Shown: positions 1-9,900 of the stretch, one piece after another
Position numbering within the stretch: position 1 is the first letter of the stretch
Layout of the letters: every line of letters starts with the position of its first letter
NCBI GenBank assembly: GCA_033964015.1
Contig: CM066913.1
Span: 22,591,854-22,655,853 of the forward strand
Direction of reading: 5' to 3'
DNA length: 64,000 nucleotides
Origin: Scolanthus callimorphus
Taxonomy: Eukaryota; Cnidaria; Anthozoa; Actiniaria; Edwardsiidae
The notes under the pieces: model-generated
Seen by the model: only the letters and a program-made list of their open reading frames with translations
Told to the model about the DNA's origin: nothing
The model's database searches: none
Translations under genes and position numbers: made by a program

Positions 1-500
1 CCTGTAAGACTTCACGCGAATGGGCTCTGCTACCATTGTCTCTATCTTGTGTTTCTCGATCTCTGTTTTGCCTGGTTGCTCAGTGAAGATATCGTCAAAG
101 TCCCTCAGGAGTCTCTTCATTTCTTCTCTCTGTTGCTCTGTCATATTGTCGCCTAACTTGACATCTTTGTATGTCTCAACACTGGTTGGTCGTAACACCA
201 ACAATTCCTCTTCTTCGGTCTGATCTATGTCGATTACAGCGACAGCAGCCGCTTCCTGCGCTGGCGGTTGTTTCTCTTTACTTGATTTGTCATTCTCTTC
301 TTCTTTACTTTGACGTCTTCTTTTCCCTCTACTTCATTCTTTTCTTGGCCGTCTTCGTCTTCTTTTACTTCTAGGCGTCTGTTTACGTCGGCTGGACTTT
401 TAGAACCGGGAATGTTTCCTATTACCAGATCGTAAATAGGAGACGTCATACACATTGCTTCTAGTTTTCCCGCGTAAAAAGGTGTGTCGATTGTGATGAG
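1..500 (-). pseudogene. gypsy protease C-terminus, linker and edge of reverse transcriptase
   Basis: The minus-strand reading holds CMTSPIYDLVIGNIPG, a sequence typical of the C-terminal end of gypsy proteases. It is followed by a lysine/glutamate-rich linker (about 240-400) and, in a shifted frame near the window edge, a segment containing FDDIFTEQPGKTEIEKH and PIRVKSYR. This last segment is the conserved entry into the reverse transcriptase domain. The catalytic palm motifs would lie beyond position 1 and are not visible. Confidence 0.7.
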
Positions 501-502
501 GG

Positions 503-840
503 CTATGGCACGGTCCCGTCAATCAGCACACACAAATGAACCTCGCCCGTGAGTTGGTCATCGGATACTAAACTTCGACGCACTGCGGCACTGCTGCATC
601 CGGTATCTCGTAGAACACGTATCTTGGCGTTGTTGACATAACCATCAGCAACCGGCATATTCTCTGTAGGGCTCTCTCGATGCTTGTCACATGCCCCGAG
701 CACAAACGGAACTTGCTCTCCATTTGCTAGCTTGAGCTGTCCATCTTCTACACACTGCTGTAACTTCTCTAATGCGCTTCCTTGTTGCGTCTGACCTGGG
801 GTCTGTACGCCTCCAGCAGCTTTATGCGGTTTCTTATTTT
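503..840 (-). pseudogene. gypsy retropepsin-like protease region, frameshifted
   Basis: The minus strand continues after gag with a lysine- and glutamine-rich spacer and then a retropepsin-like domain. The active-site motif reads VLRDTGCSS, with DTG as in retroviral-type aspartic proteases, and is followed by an ILIDG-type strand (VLIDGTV). A stop appears right after this. The expected downstream protease segment (C-MTSPIYDLVIGNIPG, about 410-460) is in another frame, so at least one indel separates them. The protease would cut the Gag-Pol polyprotein. A single catalytic Asp motif per monomer fits the homodimeric family. This copy should be inactive. Confidence 0.72.
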
Positions 841-1859
841 CTTCTGACTTCTGTTCCTCTTTGGACTTGCAGTCTCGGGTGGCCTATCTTATGACATATA
901 AAGCATCTGTTCTCTCGTAAATGCCGAGTCTTTTCTTCAGGGGTTAGCTGTGGTCCTTGAGGCTGTTTTTGCTTGTTGGAATTCAACCGAGTTTTTCCAA
1001 TAAACGTTCCTCCGCGCGCGTTCACGAATTGCTCTGCTAATCTTGTCATCTGTTGGACTGTATCTGGAACTCTCTCTCGTAGAAACAGTTGCATTTCTTT
1101 TGAACACATATTCAGGAACTGTTCACGTATCAACATGTCAATCAGAGCTTCGTAAGTTGGTTCACACTTGGACAATTCAATCCAGCGGTTCAAGTATCGT
1201 CTCAGGCGCGCCACGTACTGGAAAACAGTCTCGCTGGCTTCAGGCTTGGACTCTCGGAACTTGCGTCGGAATCCCTCTTCTGTAAGTTCATACCGCAACA
1301 GTAACGATCTCTTCAAGTTCTTGTAGTCGTTGGCTTCTTCAGGGGGTAGGCTTGTGTAGACCTGAAGTCCTTTCCCTGTAAGCAGAGGACTAAGTGAAAC
1401 TGCCCAACCATCTTCTCTCCACTGTTGAGTACGCGCAAATCGTTCGAACCTCTTAAGGTAGGAATCCATGTTATCTGTCTTTTCATCAAACGCTGGTAAT
1501 CTGGGTCTTTTTGCTTGACTTGTATGGAGTTCTCTTGTCGGCTGATTTCGTGCAGTTTCTTCCTTCAGTGCATCAAGTCTCATCTGTTCAAGTCGCAGTT
1601 GATGCTCGCGCTCGTCTGCATCTTTCTTGAGTAATGCTTCCCTTTCGCGCTCTTCACGTGCTCTATCTTCACGTTCTCTCTGGAGTAATGCTTCCCTATC
1701 GCGCTCTTCACGTGCTCTATCTTCACGTTCTTTCTCCAATTCTCTTGTTAATCTTCTTTCTTCTCTTTCTAAAGTTTGCTGCTCTTTAACAAATTCTCTC
1801 AGGTCTTCGCCCTCTAGGCCTAATTCTTTTCCTAGTTGTATGAGCTTGTCCATCGTCAC
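834..1859 (-). pseudogene. gag: gypsy gag with SCAN-like capsid region, broken at the zinc knuckle
   Basis: This ORF of 341 codons is the structural gag of the retroelement. Residues about 20-100 are a highly charged coiled coil containing a duplicated EREDRAREER block. Residues about 115-290 match the SCAN-like capsid region of Gmr1-type gypsy elements, with the hallmark segments FQYVARLRRYLNRW, REQFLNMC and FLRERVPDTV. A CCHC zinc knuckle starts well (CFICHKIGH), but only 7 of the expected 12 bases lie between the His codon and the final Cys codon. The frame is therefore lost and the last residues are out-of-frame sequence. The capsid would package element RNA in the cytoplasm. The start at 1859 is the first ATG after the leader repeats. 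The link between SCAN and Gmr1 gag is known for vertebrates; its use here is by resemblance. Confidence 0.82.
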
Positions 1860-1874
1860 TCACGAACAGCTCCC

Positions 1875-2540
1875 GGCACAGGGTTCCCGTCTCGTCTGGC
1901 TGGACACGTCACGCAGCGGTCTGTCACGCACGGCTCTTCCGTCGGCACAGGGTTCCCGTCTCTCGTCTGGCGGCACAGGTCACGCAGGGGTCTGCCACGC
2001 ACGGCTCTTCCGTCGGCACAGGGTTCCCGTCTCTCGTCTGGCTGTACACGTCACGCCGGGGTCTGTCACACACGGCTCTTCCGTCGGCACAGGGTTCCCG
2101 TCTCTCGTCTGGCGGTACACGTCACGCGGGGGTCTGTCACACACGGCTTTTCCGTCGGCACAGGGTTCCCGTCTCTCGTCTGGCGGTACACGTCACGCGG
2201 GGGTCTGTCACACACGGCTCTAACGTCGGCACAGGGTTCCCGTCTCTCGTCTGGCTGTACACGTCACACAGGGGTCTGTCACGCACGGCTCTTCCGGCGG
2301 CACAGGGTTCCCGTCTCTCGTCTGGCGGTACACGTCACGCAGGGGTCTGTCACGCACTGCTCTTCCGGCGGCACAGGGTTCCCGTCTCTCGTCTGGCGGT
2401 ACACGTCACGCAGGGGTCTGTTACGCACGGCTCTTCCGTCGGCACAGGGTTCCCGTCTCTCGTCTGGCGGTACACGTCACGCAGGGGTCTGTCACACACG
2501 GCTCTTCCGGCGGCACAGGGTTCCCGTCTCTCGTCTGGCA
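1875..2540 (-). repeat. 71-bp tandem repeat in the gypsy 5' leader (ten copies)
   Basis: The segment beginning CACAGGGTTCCCGTCT recurs at about 1877, 1946, 2017, 2088, 2159, 2230, 2301, 2372, 2443 and 2514. The spacing is 71 bp except for the first copy at 69 bp. Units differ by a few substitutions. The array lies between the primer-binding site and the gag start, where a retroelement carries its untranslated leader and packaging signals. Several plus-strand open frames here are by-products of a repeat length that is not a multiple of three and are not genes. Confidence 0.93.
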
Positions 2541-2607
2541 GAATTCTGCAAGAAACAAATTGAGCCTACTCCGGCGTCCAAATTGTCCTTTTTCCCGCTG
2601 TCTTGCA

Positions 2608-2625
2608 GTCCCTTCGTGGTCGCCA
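2608..2625 (-). promoter_or_regulatory. Primer-binding site matching the tRNA-Arg 3' end
   Basis: The plus strand reads GTCCCTTCGTGGTCGCCA, which matches the 3' end (T-arm edge, acceptor strand and CCA) of an animal tRNA-Arg of the TCG type as I recall it. On the minus strand this is an 18-nt site complementary to that tRNA, placed two bases from the LTR edge as expected for minus-strand DNA priming. Confidence 0.75.
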
Positions 2626-2627
2626 AT

Positions 2628-2933
2628 TGTCAAAGAAAGGCCCTTTAGACGCGGTGTAATTTACTGGGCTTTATTGAACAGAGTAGACTGTCGAGAACAA
2701 GCTTTGGTCAGCTTTTATGCCGAACAAGTGTGAATATTTTACACCTTATTACACTAATTACTTGGCCAATACAAAAGACTTCGGAAACTCATTACGTTCT
2801 ATACCATTACAGCTTAATTAAATCCAGACCTAATTACATTTTTACGAATAGAGCTTAATTACAACCAGACTTAATTACGTTCTATACAATTGCATCTTAA
2901 TAACAACCGGATTTCTTTGTTCATTTGCTCACA
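2628..2933 (-). mobile_element. 5' LTR of the gypsy element
   Basis: The LTR begins next to the primer site; the plus strand starts TGTCAAAGAAAGG, so the minus-strand LTR ends in CA. Reading minus, a TATA-like GCATAAAAGC lies near 2712-2721 and a polyadenylation signal AATAAA near 2671-2676, in the order expected for U3-R-U5. The outer end is placed at a TGTGAGC start (about 2933). That is a guess, because the partner LTR is not in the window. Confidence 0.6.
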
Positions 2934-3296
2934 ATTATCTCAGACCAAAAGATGTTTATTGTTGTTCTCATTTGTGTTCTCCTATTTGAGCAAGATCCGC
3001 GTGCCGCACGCTCGGTACGCTCTGTCGAGGAAACTTTTCTCTCCTGGCGAAGAAGCACAACAAATCTGCCACAGTTTTAGGGAATTTGATTTTGAAAAAG
3101 ATTGCCCGAAATTTACGCCTGGAGTTTTCGGAAAACCTTTTGTTTTATCCCGCTCCACGAAGGTCGAAAAAGGTGGGAAAATTCTCAGCACAACTGTGTC
3201 GGAGTCTATCCTCGTATCAGTCAGGAAAACCAAAATTTGCATTCTTTAAAAAATATTTCAACATGTATCACGGGAAAAATTATTTCATATATTTGC

Positions 3297-3395
3297 AGAA
3301 AAAAATTGGACCCTCGACATTTTACCCTCGACCCTCGACATTTTACCCTCGACCCTCGACGTCTTACCCTCGACACTCGACCCTCGACCAAAACC
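3297..3395. repeat. Short tandem repeat of CCCTCGACATTTTA-type units
   Basis: Units of roughly 14-21 bp built on CCCTCGAC and ATTTTACCCTCGAC repeat from 3300 to 3390. The flanking 2934-3296 shows no coding signal that I trust. Confidence 0.7.
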
Positions 3396-3718
3396 TACAC
3401 TTGACAAAAACATGTTCTGTCAGCACGTGAAACTTCGAAGTTTTGACAGTTGAACTTCAAAGTTTGCCTGCCCAAGCATAAAGCTTTGGTGACCCTCGTG
3501 AGTAGAAAAAGGTAAAAAGTTTAGTTGATTTATTTCTTTTTGACCAGAAAAACTGTGAAGTAATCAGAATATAAGCCATTTTCAATGTTTGTTGTTGAAA
3601 CGAAAGTGCGGACTGGAATATTGAAACAAAAACTTTCAAGTTTGGCCCGTCAACTACATTAAAGTTTCACTGTCAAAACTTTGAAGTTTCGCGTGCCGAC
3701 AGAACGTGTTTTGTGTAG
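3395..3718. mobile_element. Foldback/MITE element with long imperfect inverted ends
   Basis: The left end starts CTACAC and runs through TTCTGTCAGCACGTGAAACT. The right end is its inverse and closes with GTGTAG. About 60 bp of each end pair with a few mismatches. The centre has no coding capacity. The superfamily is unclear because the target duplication is not obvious. Confidence 0.7.
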
Positions 3719-4092
3719 ACGGGTAGCTGCAACCGACGGTACTGAATAAAAAAAAAACATGAGCCCGCTACGTGTGAATTTTTGTTTACTAGTCTATTTA
3801 GAATCTCAATAGTTGCTCATGCACAATCAAGATGGCGGTCGATGGCCGAAACGTGACCGCATGCCGATTTGAAAAGATGAAAAAATCAAGTAACAAAGGT
3901 TTCGACAAGGTTGCTAGTAAATAAATGAAACCCGCTTGTCAAAATAAAAGTTTTACCTGTATTTGACTAGTAGACTATCGTTAACGTCGAGCCCTGAAAT
4001 TGGTCCAAAGCGATTCACCCTAAGAGGTAATCTTTTATGGTGATATCCCTTCAAGTTTGCTAACACGTGCTTTCTACTATCGTGATATTCAG

Positions 4093-4887
4093 ATGAGAAG
4101 GAGCAGTTCCGGTATTACAGACAAGATGTCGCAGACACCATGGTAGGCCCGGTAGGAATTGTATTATTCATATGATTTGACACGAGTCTGCAAGCAAACA
4201 TCCGCATGTTGCCTCGGTATACACTCTTTTTTTATAAGAACCTTTTTTATAAGAACGTTCAGCCTAAAATTTAGCCAAATTTTAAGAACATGCTAAGAAC
4301 ATGCCTGAGCCTCAAATAGGAGAAAAATAGATTTATTTTCAGTGATGCGTTCTAAAATCCAGAATCAAATGTGTTAATGATAACGACCTTCAATATTGTA
4401 ATTTATAAACCCTCTTAAATACTTCATTGGTATGCATCATTCTATAAGATCTATCATATTTCAGGTTCCGACGTCACTGAATTGTAAGAACATCCGTAAG
4501 AACATTTCCAGCCTCAAACTGCTCCAAAAATAAGAACGGCCCAGCCTCAACTGAAAATTAGACGTTCTTATAAAAAAAAAGTATACGTATTCGACGTGCT
4601 TTCAGAAAAAATTCTTGTCGCGTCGCAATTAATGCTATCATAATCAGCTATATATCTTTTTAAAGCTAAAAGATTGCTCCATCTTATAAAGTTGTTCATT
4701 TTAGAGAAGTTTAAATTTTTCTCCTATTTTTAAGAACCTGAACTAAAAGCTACCTTCTTTACTAGAGAGGGGATCTTGCAATCTTCACAGCAGTGCTTCA
4801 CTGTACTGCAGACTGTACTGCAGATTGTTTTTAGGCACGGCCCCACAAGCTGTATAGCTTTAATTTAAACCGTGGATAAATAAAGTT

Positions 4888-4918
<31 letters not shown>

Positions 4919-6964
4919 GTGCTACCTCCTTTTGACGGACAATGCAAAATCCTGATTGGGTATTTACCTTAATTTTTTTCCTGATTGTATAGATGTATAT
5001 CTACTGTGTTATGCGAGGTCACTTACTTCATCAGCTATATTCAACCCTTCACACCCTCCTGACCAGCATCACGTCATCTACGTGGCAGGTATGCCAACCT
5101 CTCATTTACTCTATCGGATAAATTACGGATAAGTCGAGTTCATTTAACCCAGGCTGTAGGTCGAACAAGTTCTCTAACACGTGTTTTCTACTAACGCAAT
5201 ATGCGTTAGCAGGCTTCTGCTATATTATTGTTAGTATAAACCAACTAATGGTCTATTACAAATCCTGCATTCTGATTGGCTGAGCTACTAGTGGTCTATT
5301 AGTGATAGACCGTGCCTGGCAAAACCACCACCTTTCTTTGCAAGAAAACTTGATTTTTTCAACATAAAATAATGGAATTCATTGCCAAAACCAACCAACT
5401 AGTTGGTTTATACTAAAACAATTAGACCTCTCGTCCTCATGTGCTATGATATCAATAGACCATTATTTCATCTATTCATCATAGCACATTCGGCCTTGAG
5501 GTCTAATTGTTAATTATGCGAGATTTCGTCTGTTATGTAGCAACTGCTCGTAAGATCTAACGCGCTATTGGCTCGGTGCACCTTATTGTTCTATTGTATT
5601 CTCTTTCCATTTTTTGTCCATTTTTTTCACTGAGGTGCATCAATCCGACAAATTCTACAGGACACGATTTCGTAAACTTAATATTTCAGTCTCCGAAAAG
5701 TTAAAATAAGATGGATTGGAACCTCTTGTATATTACCTCTTCCACTGAGCCAATGAATGCAGAATACAATGCAACTTTCTTTCCCTATACAATTCCTCTC
5801 TTGTAGGCAGTCGAGGCCACGCTTTACCTTGTCCAGTCGGTGTCCGAAAATGTGGAGCCTGAAGAAGAGACATTCATGCCGGCCATCTTTAGCCTGCTAT
5901 CCCAGCTACCATCACAAGGACATGTGTCCCAGACTGCGCTGCTTATGGTCGGTAAGTTCACCATGAAAAGTTATTATTTTTCATGTCACTATGATTTTCA
6001 TAAGTAAATCAGATGTGCGTTTTCTTTGTCATCCTATTGGTCGAAGTCTTGGGCCTTTGTTTAGTCAGCCAATAACGATGCGAAGAAAAACCAAACACGC
6101 AGCGCCCTTTGTTTCCTTCAGTCAACACTGAACTGGTTTGTTGAATGTGTTACGCCTCTGATTGGCTAATGTGTAAATACTTTGCGTTGTCGACACTTGT
6201 CTGAAATTCTCAGGGTCTCATGGTTTTGTCCAAGAAAAAATCCCTTCTCATTCGCCTTTGTCATGAGCTAATCATTTTTTTGGTTCTAAAACAAGTAAGA
6301 GTACTTTTTGGTAACTTGGTCAACTTTTGTACCATAAATCCCAGCGAGCAGGGTTCGCTTTTCAACATGAGCAAAACCCGCACGCTGCTTGGCCTCGTTT
6401 CCATGCTGAATAATACGGCTGAAAAATTCAAGATGGCGCTTGTGCGACAAAGGCGAATTAAAGAAACGATTTTAACTGGTCCATCATCTTTGTACAGGCT
6501 CTTATTCCGAATGGCTGAAGTGTCACCCAGACCAGCTCCGTACAGTACTTCCGGTGCTGCTCAGCGGTCTCTCACAGGCGAGCCTCGCTTCCGCGTCGAC
6601 CCAGGCCCTGCGCGGTATATGCGAAGAGTGTGTCCAGGACTTGGAGGTAGATGTTCAACAGACCATCCTGACACACTGTCAAGTAAGTATGTCGTCTAAC
6701 AGTTAATAAAGAAAGAGAGAGAGGTGTTCTCCTCATCGTGAGGGAACTCCAAGCGCTCGAAATACACGACCGCTAGACAAGGAGAGGTTGGAGGACTTAA
6801 CGGGCTGCATTAGATGGAGCAAATTGCTGCCGCACAGCTGTTTTACAGTATATATGCCTCCGAGAGTCAGGCCATTGCACCGGGAGACAATCCCCTACTC
6901 TTACGAAGAGTGCAATGGGTTCTTTAGCGTCCACCTTGAACAGGGGTAGAAGGGAAGGCAGACG

Positions 6965-6995
<31 letters not shown>

Positions 6996-9900
6996 TTAAG
7001 AAACACAGTAGAACTAAGTTCAACCAACAATATGAACTTGTCTCAATCACGACTCGAACAGAAAGAAAATTTCCTCTGTCCCAGCCGGGAATCGATCCTG
7101 GACCACATCGGTGGCCCGCGGGTAATTATTTGTGTGACGGCACATATTTTGCAAGGCCAGTTATTGGCTTTCAACTTTATCTGATCGCTCTAAAATTTTG
7201 CGTACGTACTGACCAATGCCTCTATTTTGTAGTAACTAAAACGATTTAAAGTTAACAATTTCTAAACCGGCGCAAAATGCTTGGAAACAAAATCTACATT
7301 TTTACTGTCTTCGTGATTTCTCAAAAACTAGAGTTGCAAATCACTTAGTATTTCATGTACGAAGTCCTTGACTATTCTACTTCCATGAAGCGAAAGGTAG
7401 TTTCCATTGAGACCACACACTTCGAGAAATTCACAAGGCTCAAAATCAAACACAGAAATGTATGTTCCAAACATATTCAGTTATTGTGTATAGCTAAACT
7501 CGTCGCAGTAAAAACTCTTTCACTAAGGGTCAGGACAGATTTGACGGAGAATAGGAAAACGTCATCTCGAACAAACCATCGTTGCGAATACACTCATCTC
7601 TTGCCAAACTTGCCAAAGTTTGTTCGAAAATGTAAAATGAGAGTTCACAGGATAATGAAAATGGCAGTGAGGAATTTCGATTAATCTTGGGCAACCTGAG
7701 ATTTGTGTGGAAACACCTCCCCCTGGCTGCATCATTGGAGTGAATTTTTACAAAATCTCGGCCCAGTGAAGATTGTGTTTCTGTCAGTGAAAATTCGGAG
7801 AATTGTTAAAACTAACAACACTTTTCCTACACAGGCTGCTCTTGCTGGAAAAATTATTAAGGTTAGTATATATAACAAATGTCCTCTGATTTTCCGTTTT
7901 ACCGTCCCCTTTTATCCACCACGGAATGACCTAATAACGTGGTCAACATGCTATGAAGTCTCGATGTTGTTTTATACCACAACAAAAAGGCAAAAATAAA
8001 AACAAAAACAGCGCGCGCGCAGCCAAACGGTGTTTTCATTGGCTCTTATTAGCGCGCGCGCTGATGATGGCGCGTTCCGTGGTACAAACTTTTTTTAGTA
8101 TATACTACACGGGAACCTCCATAGATCGCGCGTTTTGATTGGTTCGCTATCTCGGGATATTGCCACAATATTCCGAGATCGAAAGCATTATCCCGAGATT
8201 GAGAAGCCCGAGTGCAAGTGGTTCGGATATTTTTACTTTCTAAAGGAACTATCTGATTCGAAATGCAACAAAAATCCTTCTCAATTAACTTATGTTGTCT
8301 CTTTAGTTTTCAAGGTGAATCAGAGAGATAATTTCTTACTTCTTCGGAATCAGAGATCGATGATTCGCTCACGGCACTTTTGAGAGACAAATTACATTCA
8401 CAACAACATACTAATTAAGGCAATTTTGTCGAAAACATATCCGACAAGAAACTCTTAATCTACTTTGCCGAACATTTACCTGTAGTCTGAAAGGCACAGT
8501 AAATCGTAGAAGCCAGTCATTGAGCTCAGTTTAAGAGAGAATTTCAGTTAAGCTTACCGTCGCCATGTTGATTCGCTTGATCACGAGCCATCCGACATCA
8601 AACGTATTTATTAGTGGTATCTCTTTTTATGAACAAGGTCTTCCTCATTGTCCCAGAGCTTGAAGAGGTTAATTTCCCAACTTCTGTTTGAATATTCCAA
8701 TCGAATCTTGAATTTCTCTGCCAGCGGGTTGAAAAATAGTAGTCATCTATCGGTGGTGAAAATGGCGACCAAAGGCAAATTGTTTTCAGCGAAGCAACTC
8801 TGCAGTTCACAATCAATAATCCAAGGCACAAAATGCGAATTTATCCCTCGAATCCATCCTTGCAACCTTCTACAAACTTAAATCATTTATCGTAGTCGAT
8901 ATTAAGGTTTAAAAAAAAGTGTTTTCTAGCGTTTTTGCTTCTCTAAAACAGCAGCAAGTTTCCACCATGTGTTGAGTAGCCGAATGCTTGTAGTGAAGTC
9001 TGACGTAATGTCGCGTGCGTGACAAACGTCACGCATACAGAAAGAGGCTACAAAATGTCGGCAAATGCCACATTTAGTGTCGTTCGGATATTTTTTGGAG
9101 TGTTCCCGTGTAGTATATACTAAAACAATTATTCTCCTCAGGCTCCGTGAATAGTGGCGAATAGTCCCCTCGACCTCCGGTCTCGGGGACTATTCGCCAC
9201 TATTCACTTCGCCTTCGGCGAATAATTGCTAAATGTACCCATGGCTGAAAGCCAATCAGAATTCGAGAACACGCACGCTGTGGTATAGATATTTGATAGA
9301 TTTTAGCCACCATAATAATAACTCGAACAGCCAAGGTATCGTTTAAACATCCGATTTCATGTTTTCATTCCCGTTTAGGAGCGAGAGCGCATTCGCTGTA
9401 TGGAGTGTGTTGGATACACGCTATCGGTCAACCCTCCTGCTACCATGATGGAGAAACTTCAGACATCTGTCGGGCCTTACGTGCATCTTTTGGCTCAACT
9501 AGCAGCACAGCAGGTGAGGATGACGTCCAGCTTGCATATTAGTTCATCCTTCAGCAGAGAAATTTAAAACGTCGTTGATTTTCATTTTCACTCTTCAGCC
9601 AAATCAGGAAACAAAGCCCAAGATGCAGTTTTATCTGAAGTTGTTTGCCGTGCTTTTCAAGTGTCTGGACCCTGAGGGTATTCAGCCGGGACAAGTGCAC
9701 CCGGTAAGAGGAATAGTGGGTTACACCTCTGTTTCAGACTTCGTCCCCTTCCCATAATATGTGAGCTTGAATGTGCCACTTATTTGGGTCGAGTGCACCT
9801 GGTATGAATGCAGTGCATTCAGCCCGGGAAAGCACATCCTGTTAGAGCCGAGGAATGTAGGATACCCCACGGTTTCAGACTTGGTCTCTTCTCTTGCACC

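Larger units (their letters stand above)
1..2933 (-). mobile_element. Ty3/gypsy LTR retrotransposon, 5' part, decayed, cut by the window edge
   Basis: Read on the minus strand the order is LTR (about 2628-2933), tRNA primer site (2608-2625), a repeat-filled leader (1875-2540), gag (834-1859), an aspartic protease region (about 503-840), an acidic and basic linker, and the segment just before reverse transcriptase (1-200). That segment contains a run ending PIRVKSYR, typical of the N-terminal edge of gypsy pol. The reverse transcriptase, integrase and 3' LTR lie outside the window. Frameshifts in the gag zinc knuckle and after the protease show that this copy is not intact. It sits 5' of, or inside an upstream intron of, the importin-13 gene. 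The family assignment rests on motif order and is firm; the LTR outer boundary is uncertain because the second LTR cannot be compared. Confidence 0.85.

Noticed and set aside
1836..2540. The 71-bp array as a CRISPR array
   Set aside because: There are no unique spacers between short repeats; the whole unit repeats, and the context is a eukaryotic retroelement.
1627..2648. Long plus-strand ORFs (198 and 270 codons) rich in GFPSLVW repeats
   Set aside because: They are readings of the 71-bp repeat and of the reverse of gag; the frame changes with each unit and no domain is present.
2890..3430. Plus-strand ORFs of 100-119 codons as a missing importin-13 exon
   Set aside because: No similarity to the expected segment, no matching splice phases, and the ORF crosses a simple repeat.
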